Shown here piece by piece: positions 6,528 through 15,293 of a stretch of 64,000 bases of DNA (the stretch's first letter is position 1; each line of letters starts with the position of its first letter). The stretch covers positions 4,526,001 through 4,590,000 of the forward strand of contig NZ_JACHMO010000001.1 of assembly GCF_014205015.1 (NCBI RefSeq), given 5' to 3'. Origin of the DNA: Saccharothrix ecbatanensis (lineage in GTDB: Bacteria > Actinomycetota > Actinomycetes > Mycobacteriales > Pseudonocardiaceae). Position numbers and translations under genes: made by a program. The notes beneath the pieces were generated by a model. The model saw only the letters and a list, made by a program, of their open reading frames with translations. It was not told the DNA's origin and ran no database searches.

Positions 6528-9293
6528 TCAAACGGTGGCCATCGCCACCACCCCGCGGCGCAGCGAGTCCACCGCCTTTCGGGCGGACGCGCCCACCGGG
6601 TCACCGCCGCCGACCACGTCCCGGATCTGGTCCAGGAAGTCGATCACCTGCCGGCACCACCGGACGAAATCGCCCGCGCCCAGCTCCGCGCCGTTCTCCT
6701 CGGCCGCCGACAACACCTTCTCCAACGACTCGCCGCGCGCCCACCGGTACACCGCCCACGCGAAACCCGGATCGGGCTGACGGGTCCGGTCGAGCCGGTG
6801 CCGACGCTCGTCGTCCTCCAACTCGGCCCACAGCCGGGCCGTCGCGGTCAACGCGTCCCCGACCTTCCCCGGTGGCAGCCGCGCCTCCAGCGGACCGTCC
6901 CGCCGCGCCTCGTACACCAGCGCCGACACCACCGCGGCCAGCTCCGCCGGATCGAGGTCACGCCACACGCCGTGCCGCAGGCACTCCGCCGCCAGCAGGT
7001 CCGACTCGCTGTACAGCCTGGTCAGCCGCTTGCCGTGCTCGGTGACCTCCTCGCCGGGCCCGTTCTCCTCCTCGTGCAGGTAACCGCGCTCCCGCAGCAG
7101 ACCGCGGATCCGGTCGAACTCGCGCGCCAACGAGTGCGTCGTCGCCGCGACCTTCCGCTCCACCTGCTCCGTCTCGGCCAGCAGCCGGTGGAACCGCTCG
7201 CCCCACCGGGCGTGGTCCTCGCGCTTCTCGCAGCCGTGGCACGGGTGCGCCCGCAACGCCCGCCGCAACGTCGCCAGCTCCGCGTCGTCATCCGCCGTCG
7301 ACCGACGCTTGCGCATCGCGGGCGCCACGATCCCGGTGGCGCGCAACGACGCCGCCAGGTCACGCCGCGACTTCGGCGACCGCGTGTCCACCTGCTTCGG
7401 CAGCCGCATCTTGCCCAGCACCTCGACCGGCATCGGGAAGTCCGACGACGACAGCCGGCCCGCCCACCGGTCCTCCGTCACCACGAACGGACGCGCCTCG
7501 CCCAGCGGCTCCAGACCCGGGTCGATCACCACCGCCAACCCCGTCCGACGCCCGGACGGCACCGCGATCACGTCGCCCTTGCGCAGCCGCTCCAACGACT
7601 GCGCCGCCTCCGCCCGCTTCGCCGACGTGTTCTGCCGCGCCAACGCCTTCTCCCGCTCGGCGACCCGGCGGCGCAGCGACGCGTACTCGGAGAAGTCACC
7701 GAGGTGGCACGTCATCGCCTCGGCGTAGCCGTCCAGCGCCTCCCGGTTCCGGTCGATCCGCCGGGCCAGGCCGACCACCGACCGGTCCGCCTGGAACTGC
7801 GCGAACGACTGCTCCAGGATGTCCCGCGCCGCCGCCGCGCCCAGCTGGTTCACCAGGTTGACGGCCATGTTGTAGCCGGGCCGGAACGACGACCGCAGCG
7901 GGTACGTGCGGGTGGACGCCAGACCGCCGACCGCCTTCGGGTCGATACCCGGCTGCCACAACACCACCGCGTGGCCCTCGACGTCGATGCCGCGACGCCC
8001 GGCACGACCGGTGAGCTGCGTGTACTCGCCCGGCGTGAGGTCGACGTGCGCCTCGCCGTTGTACTTGACCAGCTTCTCCAGCACGACGGTGCGGGCGGGC
8101 ATGTTGATGCCCAGCGCCAGCGTCTCGGTGGCGAACACGACCTTCACCAGACCGCGGACGAACAGCTCCTCCACGGTTTCCTTGAACGCGGGCAGCAGAC
8201 CGGCGTGGTGGCTGGCGATGCCGCGCTCCAACGCCTCGCGCCACTCCCAGTAGCCCAGCACCATCAGGTCGCCCTGCGGCAGGTCCTTGGTCTTCTCCTC
8301 GATGACCTCGCGGATCTGCTCGACCTCGTCGTTCGAGTTGAGCCGCAGCCCCGCCCGCACGCACTGCAACACCGCCGCGTCACAGCCCGCCCGGCTGAAC
8401 ACGAAGTCGATCGCGGGCAGCAGGCTCGCGCCTTCCAGCCGCTGCACGATGTCGACCCGCGACGGCGGCTTGAACCCCGACCCGCGCGGCGGCCGGCCAC
8501 GCTGGTCCTTGTTGTTGCGGTTCCGGCTCCACGGCACGTGGTAGCGGGACAGGTCCTCGGTGTGGCGCAACAGTTGCGGGTTGATGCGGGTGTGCCCGTC
8601 GGGCCCGTCGCCCGCGAACAGGTCCATCATCCGGCCGCCGGCCATCATGTGCTGCCACAGCGGCACGGGCCGGTGCTCGTCCACCACGACCGTCGTGTCG
8701 CCGCGCACCTCGACCAGCCACTCGCCGAACTCCTCGGCGTTGCTGACGGTGGCGGACAGGCCGACCAGCCGCACCGACTCGGGCAGGTGCAGGATCACTT
8801 CCTCCCACACCGGGCCGCGGAACCGGTCGGCCAGGTAGTGGATCTCGTCCATCACCACGTAGGCGAGGCTCTTCAACGTCGAGGAGCCCGCGTACAGCAT
8901 GTTGCGCAGCACCTCGGTGGTCATCACCACGATCGGCGCGTCGCCGTTGACGGACGTGTCGCCGGTGAGCAGGCCGACCTTGTTCGGGCCGTAGCGGGCG
9001 CTCAGGTCTGCGTACTTCTGGTTGGACAGGGCCTTGATCGGAGTGGTGTAGAAGCACTTGCGGCCCTCGGTCAGGGCCAGGTGCACGGCGAACTCGCCGA
9101 CCACCGTCTTGCCGGCGCCGGTGGGCGCGCAGACGAGCACGCCGTGCCCGTCCTCCAGCGCCTCGCACGCGCGTTGCTGGAACGGATCGAGCTCGAAAGA
9201 GAGGACCCCGAGGAAATCGGTCAGCTTGGGCCAGGTGGAGCGGCGGCGGGAATCCGCGTACGCCTCGGCCGGGGACCGCGAAGTGCTTGACAC
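6528..9293 (-). CDS. helY: HelY-like DEAD/DEAH-box helicase (Ski2/Mtr4 type)
   Basis: A 921-residue superfamily-2 helicase. Motif I APTGAGKT is near residue 57, motif II DEIH near 150, motif III LSATVSNAEEFG near 180, and motif VI QLTGRAGRRGID near 425. C-terminal DSHCT-type helical domains follow, with an arch-like insertion as in Ski2/Mtr4 enzymes. It is predicted to unwind structured RNA in the cytoplasm. It is the counterpart of M. tuberculosis Rv2092c and keeps that gene order (DUF4333 gene downstream; tatC and tatA upstream across two intervening genes). A GTG at 9293 follows GGAGAG almost without spacing, so the exact start is less sure than the identity. Confidence 0.93.
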   Translation of the reverse strand: MSSTSRSPAEAYADSRRRSTWPKLTDFLGVLSFELDPFQQRACEALEDGHGVLVCAPTGAGKTVVGEFAVHLALTEGRKCFYTTPIKALSNQKYADLSARYGPNKVGLLTGDTSVNGDAPIVVMTTEVLRNMLYAGSSTLKSLAYVVMDEIHYLADRFRGPVWEEVILHLPESVRLVGLSATVSNAEEFGEWLVEVRGDTTVVVDEHRPVPLWQHMMAGGRMMDLFAGDGPDGHTRINPQLLRHTEDLSRYHVPWSRNRNNKDQRGRPPRGSGFKPPSRVDIVQRLEGASLLPAIDFVFSRAGCDAAVLQCVRAGLRLNSNDEVEQIREVIEEKTKDLPQGDLMVLGYWEWREALERGIASHHAGLLPAFKETVEELFVRGLVKVVFATETLALGINMPARTVVLEKLVKYNGEAHVDLTPGEYTQLTGRAGRRGIDVEGHAVVLWQPGIDPKAVGGLASTRTYPLRSSFRPGYNMAVNLVNQLGAAAARDILEQSFAQFQADRSVVGLARRIDRNREALDGYAEAMTCHLGDFSEYASLRRRVAEREKALARQNTSAKRAEAAQSLERLRKGDVIAVPSGRRTGLAVVIDPGLEPLGEARPFVVTEDRWAGRLSSSDFPMPVEVLGKMRLPKQVDTRSPKSRRDLAASLRATGIVAPAMRKRRSTADDDAELATLRRALRAHPCHGCEKREDHARWGERFHRLLAETEQVERKVAATTHSLAREFDRIRGLLRERGYLHEEENGPGEEVTEHGKRLTRLYSESDLLAAECLRHGVWRDLDPAELAAVVSALVYEARRDGPLEARLPPGKVGDALTATARLWAELEDDERRHRLDRTRQPDPGFAWAVYRWARGESLEKVLSAAEENGAELGAGDFVRWCRQVIDFLDQIRDVVGGGDPVGASARKAVDSLRRGVVAMATV

Positions 9294-9420
9294 CTCTCCA
9301 GGCTGTCATACGGGACCGACAAAATCGCTCCTGATACCGGGCGGACCGCGGAACACCCCATTTAATCCACACTGAAGTCATAAAGACCATAGAGGTCGAC
9401 CATGGGGCACACTCACAGTC

Positions 9421-9906
9421 GTGGAGGCGATTCCGTTGGCGGAGGGCGACCTCCGGTGGGTGTTCCCCGAGCTCATCGACGTCGACCCGGTGCTCGACGT
9501 GCTGCGACAGGCCGCCGTGCGGGTCGAGCGACTGGCCGGTCACCTGGGCAGACCGGGCGCCGGCCTGGTGTTCGACCACCTGCCCGGCGCGCCCTACGCG
9601 GGTCTGTCCGCCTTCGCCGAGATCGAAGAGGTGGCGTTCCGCGTCCACGTGTCACCGCCACGCGACCCGCACCGCCACGTGCTCACGCTGCCGCCTCCGT
9701 GGCAGGTCGAGGGCGAGATCTCGGTCCGCTGCGACGCGATCCGGGACTGCGGCAGGCACGAGATCGAGACCGTCGAGTCGGCGCACGGCACACCGTTGGA
9801 CGCGGCCGACGGCGTGTTGACGGTAGCCGGGTGGCTGTACCAGCGGGGCACGACCGAGCCGCAAGCGTCGTGGCGCAAGCGGGACGTGCTCAGCCGGCAC
9901 CGCTGA
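9421..9906 (+). CDS. hypothetical protein, 161 residues, family not recognised
   Basis: An open frame with natural codon usage and a plausible mixed alpha/beta protein. It opens MEAIPLAEGDLRWVFPELID and contains the segments LVFDHLPGAPYAG and RVHVSPPRDPHRHVLT, two cysteines around residues 104 and 110, and no membrane segment. I do not recognise a family. It lies alone on the plus strand between two minus-strand genes, with 127 bp upstream and a 17-bp convergent overlap with the lipid kinase. GTG 9421 has no clear ribosome site. The gene is likely real because the opposite strand offers no credible product over this stretch. Confidence 0.6.
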   Translation: MEAIPLAEGDLRWVFPELIDVDPVLDVLRQAAVRVERLAGHLGRPGAGLVFDHLPGAPYAGLSAFAEIEEVAFRVHVSPPRDPHRHVLTLPPPWQVEGEISVRCDAIRDCGRHEIETVESAHGTPLDAADGVLTVAGWLYQRGTTEPQASWRKRDVLSRHR

Positions 9907-10774
9907 CGACCGTGAGCGCCCCCGGCACGCATGTGGTGGTCAACGGCACCTCGCTCATCCGCTCGCCGTCCGCGTAGGCCACCCAGGACGTCCCGGACAG
10001 CCGCACGGACCGCGCCCGGAGCGTGCGCACCGCCGGGTGCTCGACGTGTCGTCCGGTGCGCAGGGTGGGCAGCATCCGCAACAGGGTGCGCCGCGGCGTG
10101 GCCTCCACGACGGTCAGGTCGAACAGTCCGTCGGCGGGCAGGGCGTCCGGGCACACGGGGATGCCGCCGCCGTAGCTGGTCGTGTTGCCCACCGCGACCA
10201 GCAGGGCGTCCAGTTCGAGCAGGGCGTCCTCGGTCTCGACCACCAGCCGCTGGGGTCGGAGCGTGGCCAGTTCGGCCAGGATCGCCAGGTCGTAGCGCCG
10301 GGGACCGGCGGGCCAGCGCATCGAGTTGGCCCGCTCGTTGACCGCCGAGTCGAATCCCGCGCACAGCACGGTGGCGAACCACGGGCCGTTCTCGACGCGT
10401 CCGAGGTCGATGGCGCGGCGGCTGCCGTCGCGCAACGCGGTCACCACGGCGTCCAGCGACGTGGCGCCGAGCGCGGTGGCCAGGTCGTTCCCGGTGCCCG
10501 CGGGCACCACGGCCAGCGCGGTGGCGGACTGGGCGCACGCCTGCACGGCCAGGTGGGCGCCGCCGTCACCGCCGAGGACGACCAGCACGTCGACACCGTC
10601 GGCCACTGCTTTGCGCGCCATCTCGGCCGTGCCCGCCGCCGAGGGCGCCACGTGCAGGTCCAGGCGATCGGCCACGTCGCGCAGTCGGGCGGCGACGGTG
10701 CCCGCCACGCGCCCGGCCCTGCCCTTGCCCGAGGTGGGGCACACCAGCAGGGCCACCCGCGTTGACGTCGCCAT
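9890..10774 (-). CDS. diacylglycerol kinase / lipid kinase family protein
   Basis: A 294-residue DAGK-catalytic-domain protein. The nucleotide-binding motif VVLGGDGGAHLA is near residue 68, followed by PAGTGNDLATALGA near 92. The C-terminal beta-sandwich half ends with a DGE-containing strand (YADGERMSEVP). It resembles YegS/DagK and mycobacterial Rv2252-type lipid kinases that phosphorylate diacylglycerol or related lipids with ATP at the inner membrane surface. It lies 44 bp downstream of tatC on the same strand and may be co-transcribed. However, a TAGGCT hexamer eight bases before the ATG suggests its own promoter. The lipid substrate cannot be told. Confidence 0.88.
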   Translation of the reverse strand: MATSTRVALLVCPTSGKGRAGRVAGTVAARLRDVADRLDLHVAPSAAGTAEMARKAVADGVDVLVVLGGDGGAHLAVQACAQSATALAVVPAGTGNDLATALGATSLDAVVTALRDGSRRAIDLGRVENGPWFATVLCAGFDSAVNERANSMRWPAGPRRYDLAILAELATLRPQRLVVETEDALLELDALLVAVGNTTSYGGGIPVCPDALPADGLFDLTVVEATPRRTLLRMLPTLRTGRHVEHPAVRTLRARSVRLSGTSWVAYADGERMSEVPLTTTCVPGALTVVSGAG

Positions 10775-10818
10775 GGTCGGGAAGCCTACAAAGATGCCGC
10801 CCGATCAGGTGAGGCCGA

Positions 10819-11841
10819 TCAGGTGGCGTCGTCGTAGCGGACGCGACCGGGCGGCGGTTGGCCGTCGTCGGGAGGCCCGGTCACCGGGTCCGGCGTGGGC
10901 ACCGGGTCCGGCAGCGGCTCCGGTTCCTCCGCGACCGACGGCGTGTACTCGAACGGCGCGGCCTCGTCGTCGGACAGGTCCGCCAAGCCCTCCGCCTTGC
11001 GCCTGCGCTCGACCCGCCGGTCGTGCACGCGGGCGATCTGGATGGCCAGCTCGAACAGCAGCACCAGCGCGATGGCCAGGGCGACCATCGAGATCGGGTC
11101 GGTGCCCGGCGTCGCGACCGCGGCGAAGATGACCAGGCCGAACGTGATGCCGCGACGCCATCGCCGCAGCTTGTCGTAGGTCAGGATGCCGACCTGGTTC
11201 AGCATCACCACGATCAGCGGCAGCTCGAAGCTCACGCCGAAGATCAGCAGCAACGTCAGCACGAAGCTGATGTACTCGCCCGCCGTCAACGCGGTGATGA
11301 ACTTCTCGTCACCGAAGCTGACCAGCACGGACAGGCCCTGCGGCACGACGTAGAACGCGAGCGCCGCACCCGTCACGAACAGCGCCGACGCGCAGGCCAC
11401 GAAGACGACCGCGAACCGGCGTTCCTTGGCGTACAGGCCGGGCGCGATGAACCGCCACACCTGGTAGAGCCACAGCGGCGCGGTGAGGGCCATGCCCGCG
11501 CCCGCGCCGACCTTCAGGCGGATCATGAAGATCTCGAACGGCTGGGTCTGGAGCAGCTGGCAGCCCTCGCCGCCCTGGGTGAGCCGCTGGCCGACCGGGA
11601 TGCCGCAGTAGGGGGCGATCACGATGTCGCCGAGGTTCGGCAGGCCGAAGATCCGCCAACTCCACCAGAACCAGCCGAAGACCGCGCCCGCCGCGATGAT
11701 CAGCAGCGCCAGGCCGAGGCGGCGCCGGAGGTCGTAGAGGTGATCCTTCAACGACATGGTGCCGTCTGGGTTGCCCCGACGACTCGTGACCTTGCGGCGT
11801 TCCCGGCGCTGGGACCACCACCGGACCGGACTTGCCCCCAC
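10819..11841 (-). CDS. tatC: Sec-independent (twin-arginine) translocase subunit TatC
   Basis: A 340-residue TatC. The conserved N-terminal cytoplasmic motif MSLKDHLYDLRRRL is near residue 30, six membrane helices follow, and the FELPLIVVMLNQVG and ATPGTDPISM segments are typical of the family. TatC recognises twin-arginine signal peptides and assembles with TatA to export folded proteins. The N-terminus has the actinobacterial extension (RRGNPDGT before the core) and the C-terminus a long acidic Pro-rich cytoplasmic tail. The GTG at 11841 is favoured by an AAGGAC ribosome site about ten bases upstream. It lies 36 bp after tatA in the pafB-pafC-tatA-tatC run. Confidence 0.95.
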   Translation of the reverse strand: MGASPVRWWSQRRERRKVTSRRGNPDGTMSLKDHLYDLRRRLGLALLIIAAGAVFGWFWWSWRIFGLPNLGDIVIAPYCGIPVGQRLTQGGEGCQLLQTQPFEIFMIRLKVGAGAGMALTAPLWLYQVWRFIAPGLYAKERRFAVVFVACASALFVTGAALAFYVVPQGLSVLVSFGDEKFITALTAGEYISFVLTLLLIFGVSFELPLIVVMLNQVGILTYDKLRRWRRGITFGLVIFAAVATPGTDPISMVALAIALVLLFELAIQIARVHDRRVERRRKAEGLADLSDDEAAPFEYTPSVAEEPEPLPDPVPTPDPVTGPPDDGQPPPGRVRYDDAT

Positions 11842-11877
11842 CGTGCGGACCGTCCTTCGGCTCTCGTTGACGCGGCT

Positions 11878-12222
11878 CTAGTTGGAGTTCTGCTTGTTCT
11901 GGAGGTTCTGCTGCGACTGCTCGATGGGCGGCGCCACCTGCGGCTGCACCGGCTGCGCCTGAGCCTGCTGCGCCGGCGGCTGGACGACCTGCGGCTGCGC
12001 GGGCGGCAACTGCTGCGCCGCGGGCATCTGCTGCGCGGTGGTTGCGCCCGGCTGGGCCGACTGCGGGGGGTCGTCCTCGCTGCGCAGACCCTTGGTCTCG
12101 GCCTTGAGGATCTTCGCGGAACGGCCGATCGAGCGCGCCATGTCGGGCAGCTTCTTCGCGCCGAAGAGGAGAATGATCACCACGGCGATGATGATCAGTT
12201 CGGTTGGTCCGAGGTTACCCAC
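11878..12222 (-). CDS. tatA: twin-arginine translocase pore subunit TatA
   Basis: 114 residues. A short N-terminal membrane helix (ELIIIAVVIILLFGA) is followed directly by the FGAKKLPDMARSIGRSAKIL amphipathic helix typical of TatA, then a Gln/Pro/Ala-rich tail of about 65 residues. TatA oligomerises to form the translocation pore with TatC. A GGAGGA ribosome site lies about six bases before GTG 12222. The start overlaps the end of the preceding small membrane protein gene by 8 bp, implying translational coupling. The C-terminal tail is low complexity (QPPAQQAQAQPVQPQ). Confidence 0.95.
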   Translation of the reverse strand: MGNLGPTELIIIAVVIILLFGAKKLPDMARSIGRSAKILKAETKGLRSEDDPPQSAQPGATTAQQMPAAQQLPPAQPQVVQPPAQQAQAQPVQPQVAPPIEQSQQNLQNKQNSN

Positions 12223-12481
12223 GGTTGTCCTCCTGTCTCCCCCGGTCCACCGATGGTACGCGGGGCTTGCCCTCACGGGCCTGGTCCGGACGCCGTTCGG
12301 CGAAGGCCACCCCGAGCGCGGCGAACCGCGCTCGCAGCAGACCCGCGTCGTCGCCGACCCTGTCGGCCACCAGAGTGCTGGCAGCGCGGAAGCGGCGCAA
12401 GGATCCGATGACCCGGACCGCGATCGCAACCAGCACGACCAGCCCGAACAGGACCAGCACCAGGATCGGCAAGTACGGCAC
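12215..12481 (-). CDS. small single-helix membrane protein between pafC and tatA
   Basis: 88 residues: a hydrophobic N-terminal helix (PYLPILVLVLFGLVVLVAIAV) then a basic, helical cytoplasmic part containing RRFRAASTLVADRVGDDAG and a charged tail. It is not a TatA/TatB paralogue by sequence: the FGxxKLP hinge is absent. Its tight packing, 18 bp after pafC and overlapping tatA by 8 bp, indicates it belongs to the operon. A function as a Tat accessory or membrane scaffold is only a guess. The start codon is GTG. Confidence 0.7.
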   Translation of the reverse strand: MPYLPILVLVLFGLVVLVAIAVRVIGSLRRFRAASTLVADRVGDDAGLLRARFAALGVAFAERRPDQAREGKPRVPSVDRGRQEDNRG

Positions 12482-12499
12482 GGCACCACCGTACTTGGC

Positions 12500-13471
12500 T
12501 CAGGTTGCCGGAAGGTGATCCGCCCGGCGCAACGCCGCTTCCGCCTGCCGGACGACCTCGGCCACCAGGTCTGGCGGTTGCTCGACGTGCACGTCACCGC
12601 CGAGGCCGAGCAGCAACCGCACCATCCACGGTGTGTCGGCGTAGCGCATCAGCACGCGGGCCCGGCCCTCGGGCAACTCGACCAGCCCGTCCGTCGGGTA
12701 GTACTCGGCCACCCAGCGCGCGTCCGGTTCGAGCACCAGCACGGCGGTCCGCTGCGACGGGTCCGGCTGGAACAGCCCCTCCGACGTATCGGTGGGCGTG
12801 GCGTGCGGCGGCGGGGCCGCGGGCTCGTCCAGCACCCGCACGGCGTCGATCCGGTCCAGCCGGAACAGCCGGACGCCGTCCGCCGCGCGGCACCAGGCCT
12901 CCAGGTAGCCGCGGCCTTCGACGAGGAGCATCCGCATCGGGTCGACCACGCGGTCGGTGATCTCGTCCCGTGACGGCGTGTAGTAGCGCAGGTGGAGGGC
13001 GCGACCGCGCAGGACGCCGTCCGACACCGAGTCACGCACGCGGGCCGTCTCCGGCGCCTCCCGCATGGCCAGGCCGACGGCCACACCGGCGGGCTGCGCC
13101 TGACCGACCGCGGCCTCGATCTTCGCCACCGCCCGCTGCACCGCGGCCTGGTCCGCGACACCCGGCGTCTCGGCCAGCGCACGCAGCGCCACCAGCAGCG
13201 ATGTCGCCTCGGCCGCGGTCAGCCGGAGGGGGCGGCTCATGCCCGCGTCGAACGTGACGGTGACCGTGTCGCCCTCGAACGACAGGTCGATCAGGTCGCC
13301 CGGGCCGTAGCCGGGCAGGCCGCACATCCACAGCAGTTCGAGGTCGCGCCGGATCTGCTTGGGCGACACCTCGAAGTCGGCCGCGACCTCGTCGATCGGC
13401 ACGCCCGGCCGGGCCAGCAGGTACGGCACGAGGGCGAGCAGCCGGGGCAGCCGGTCGGTGGCGGCGGTCAC
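12500..13471 (-). CDS. pafC: WYL-domain regulator PafC
   Basis: 323 residues. A winged helix at the N-terminus (LPRLLALVPYLLARPGVPID, then VSPKQIRRDLELL) is followed by a WYL domain (LRGRALHLRYYTPSRDEITDRVVDPMR, YLEAWCRAADGVRLFRLDRI) and a C-terminal WCX extension. In mycobacteria PafC pairs with PafB to activate the LexA/RecA-independent DNA damage response. The WYL domain is thought to sense nucleic-acid damage products. The GTG start overlaps the pafB stop in a GTGA arrangement, so equal expression of the two partners is expected. Confidence 0.92.
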   Translation of the reverse strand: MTAATDRLPRLLALVPYLLARPGVPIDEVAADFEVSPKQIRRDLELLWMCGLPGYGPGDLIDLSFEGDTVTVTFDAGMSRPLRLTAAEATSLLVALRALAETPGVADQAAVQRAVAKIEAAVGQAQPAGVAVGLAMREAPETARVRDSVSDGVLRGRALHLRYYTPSRDEITDRVVDPMRMLLVEGRGYLEAWCRAADGVRLFRLDRIDAVRVLDEPAAPPPHATPTDTSEGLFQPDPSQRTAVLVLEPDARWVAEYYPTDGLVELPEGRARVLMRYADTPWMVRLLLGLGGDVHVEQPPDLVAEVVRQAEAALRRADHLPAT

Positions 13472-14454
13472 GCGCGCACCCCCGCACCGCGCAGCGCGCC
13501 CAGCAGCTTCTCCCGCACCGTCTTGGCCAGCACCTCGGGCTCCAGCACCACCACGTCGGGGCCGAACCCGGCGATCCAGGTGGCGGCCGAGTCGGGGAAC
13601 CTCAGGTCGATCTCCAGCAGGTCGCCGGGCTCGCCGTCGAACTGCTCCGCGCCGACGATCCGGGCCCGCCGGCGCACGCCCTGCGCCCGGCCCTCGGCCA
13701 CCCACAGCTTGGCGGTGGCCACCACCTGGTCGGCGGCGGGCTGGGTCCGCGTCACGAACGAGAGCAGGTCGAGCTGGTCGGGGCGTTGAACCGCGCCGGC
13801 CTTGCCGAGCACGCGGACGTCACCGGCGATGCGGGACAGCCGGAAGCAGCGGGCCGCGCTCCGGTCGCGGTCGTGGCCGACGAGGTACCACCGGCCGCGC
13901 CAGGCGACCACACCCCACGGCTCGACGGTGCGGGTGCCCACCTCGGCGGGCACCGGGCGGCGGTAGTCGAACTCGACCACGCGCCCCTCCTGCACCGCCG
14001 CGAGCAACGGCGGGAACGCCGGTTCGCTGGTGCGGACCTTGGGCTCGACCGGCACGTGCACGTCCTGGTCGACGTCGACACCCGCCGCACGCAGCTTGAT
14101 CAGCGCGCCGTGCGCGGCGCCGGTGAACTGCGGCGAGTCCCAGAGGCGGGCCGCCAGGGCGACCGCGGCGGCCTCGTCCGGCTCCAGGTCGATGTCGCCG
14201 AGCTCGTAGTCCCGACGGGCGATGCGGTAGCCGTCGATCGCGTCGAAGCCCGCGCTGCGGCCGGTCTCCAGCGGCACGCCCAGATCGCGCAACTCGGTCT
14301 TGTCGCGTTCGAACATGCGGAAGAACGCCTCGTCCGTCGCGGCGTCGGCATAGCCGGGGACGATGGCGCGGATGCGCTCGGCGGTCAGGTACTGCCGGGT
14401 CGACAGCAGGCAGAGCACCAGGTTGACGAGCCGTTCGGCGCGTGCAATGGCCAC
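13468..14454 (-). CDS. pafB: WYL-domain regulator PafB
   Basis: 328 residues with an N-terminal winged helix (ERLVNLVLCLLSTRQYLTAE, FFRMFERDKTELRDLGVPLE), a WYL domain (GRVVEFDYRRPVPAEVGTRT, WYLVGHDRDRSAARCFRLSRI) and a WCX domain. It partners PafC as a transcriptional activator of DNA-damage genes; the name comes from linkage with pafA. It is the first gene of the leftward run through tatC. A TAGGGT hexamer ends six bases before the GTG start, so the transcript is probably leaderless. Genes of this operon match M. tuberculosis Rv2096c-Rv2093c in order. Confidence 0.92.
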   Translation of the reverse strand: MAIARAERLVNLVLCLLSTRQYLTAERIRAIVPGYADAATDEAFFRMFERDKTELRDLGVPLETGRSAGFDAIDGYRIARRDYELGDIDLEPDEAAAVALAARLWDSPQFTGAAHGALIKLRAAGVDVDQDVHVPVEPKVRTSEPAFPPLLAAVQEGRVVEFDYRRPVPAEVGTRTVEPWGVVAWRGRWYLVGHDRDRSAARCFRLSRIAGDVRVLGKAGAVQRPDQLDLLSFVTRTQPAADQVVATAKLWVAEGRAQGVRRRARIVGAEQFDGEPGDLLEIDLRFPDSAATWIAGFGPDVVVLEPEVLAKTVREKLLGALRGAGVRA

Positions 14455-14460
14455 CCCGGA

Positions 14461-14466
14461 ACCCTA
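14461..14466 (-). promoter_or_regulatory. candidate -10 box of the pafB-pafC-tatA-tatC operon
   Basis: TAGGGT on the minus strand is separated by six bases from GTG 14454. This spacing puts the transcription start on the start codon. No Shine-Dalgarno sequence precedes the gene, which fits a leaderless message. Confidence 0.6.
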
Positions 14467-14660
14467 ACCCCGGACGAACGTCCGGCAACGCCATCCCCGC
14501 CCTGAACGCGGATGAATGGTCCATTCAGCTGATTGCGGCCGGGAAAACAAGCCGTTCGGCGGCCATACGGGCCGCCCACGCCCCGAGGTCCGGGTGGCCC
14601 GACACGCCACCCGTCCCCGTCCTCCGGCGAAACGACCGTCCGCTCCTACCGCGTCCCCGC

Positions 14661-15167
14661 TCAGCCACCGATCGCGGCGAGCCCGGCCCGCGCGAAACGC
14701 TCGTCCAGGTCACCGCTGGGCGCGCCGCCGACGCCGATGCCCGCGATGGGCGCGCCGTTGGACACCACCGGCACGCCACCGGCCAGGAACAACGTGCCGG
14801 GGATGTCCCGCAGCGTCGCGCCGGCTCCGGTCACGCGCCCGGCCAGCTCGGACGTCGGCGCGTTGAACGACACCGACGTGAACGCCTTCCGCCGCGCCGA
14901 CTCCTCGGACTGCGGGCCCGCGCCGTCACCGTGCAGCAGCACGACGACGTCCCCGCCCCGGTCCACCACGGCCACGGTGACCCGCTGGCCCTCCTTCTCA
15001 GCCGCGTCCAACGCCGCCTGAGCCGCCTGCACGGCCGCGTCGATCGTGATCGCCGTCGTGGTCCGCACGGCGACTTCGCTGCGTCCGTGCTGCTGGTCGG
15101 CCACCGCGTAGCCACCCGCACCCGCCACGGACAACGCCACCAGCACCGCGATCGTGGTCTTGCGCAT
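14661..15167 (-). CDS. secreted HbpS/GlcG-family (haem-degrading domain) protein
   Basis: 168 residues with a Sec-type signal peptide (MRKTTIAVLVALSVAGAGGY, cleavage expected near AVA-DQQ). The GlcG/HbpS domain follows: VTVAVVDRGGDVVVLLHGDG, ESARRKAFTSVSF and a C-terminal GAPIAGIGVGGAP. The Streptomyces reticuli member HbpS binds haem and iron outside the cell and modulates the SenS-SenR two-component system under oxidative stress. Here the gene is divergent from a kinase/regulator pair of the SenS/SenR type, which strongly suggests an equivalent module. A GAGGAG ribosome site precedes the ATG. Haem-binding residues cannot be assigned with confidence. Confidence 0.8.
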   Translation of the reverse strand: MRKTTIAVLVALSVAGAGGYAVADQQHGRSEVAVRTTTAITIDAAVQAAQAALDAAEKEGQRVTVAVVDRGGDVVVLLHGDGAGPQSEESARRKAFTSVSFNAPTSELAGRVTGAGATLRDIPGTLFLAGGVPVVSNGAPIAGIGVGGAPSGDLDERFARAGLAAIGG

Positions 15168-15236
15168 CGCACTCTCCTCATCCGGTCGTGTGAGTCCAAG
15201 ACTCGTCACGTCCGGGCGGCTTGACCTGGTGGTTCC

Positions 15237-15265
15237 GGTTGACCCCGGTTCAACCCATCGGTTGA
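15237..15265. promoter_or_regulatory. GGTTGA inverted/direct repeat between hbpS-like and kinase genes
   Basis: GGTTGA at 15237 and TCAACC at 15250 form an inverted repeat with a 7-base gap, and GGTTGA occurs again at 15260. The cluster lies within the 133-bp divergent intergenic region and just upstream of the kinase promoter, a natural position for the response regulator to control both sides. Confidence 0.5.
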
Positions 15266-15287
15266 CCCGGCGCGCCGGAACCTGGCC

Positions 15288-15293
15288 TAGGGT
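15288..15293 (+). promoter_or_regulatory. candidate -10 box of the SenS-like kinase operon
   Basis: TAGGGT ends seven bases before GTG 15301. TTGACC occurs 20 bases upstream, a spacing longer than optimal. A leaderless transcript is likely. Confidence 0.5.

Noticed and set aside
6324..9290. A 988-codon open frame on the plus strand
   Set aside because: It lies wholly opposite the DUF4333 and helY genes, is Arg/Pro/Leu/Gln/His-rich without any family pattern, and is explained by the codon bias of very GC-rich antisense DNA.
12215..12481. Identification of the small membrane protein as TatB
   Set aside because: It lacks the Gly-Pro or FGxxKLP hinge and amphipathic helix pattern typical of TatA/TatB proteins.
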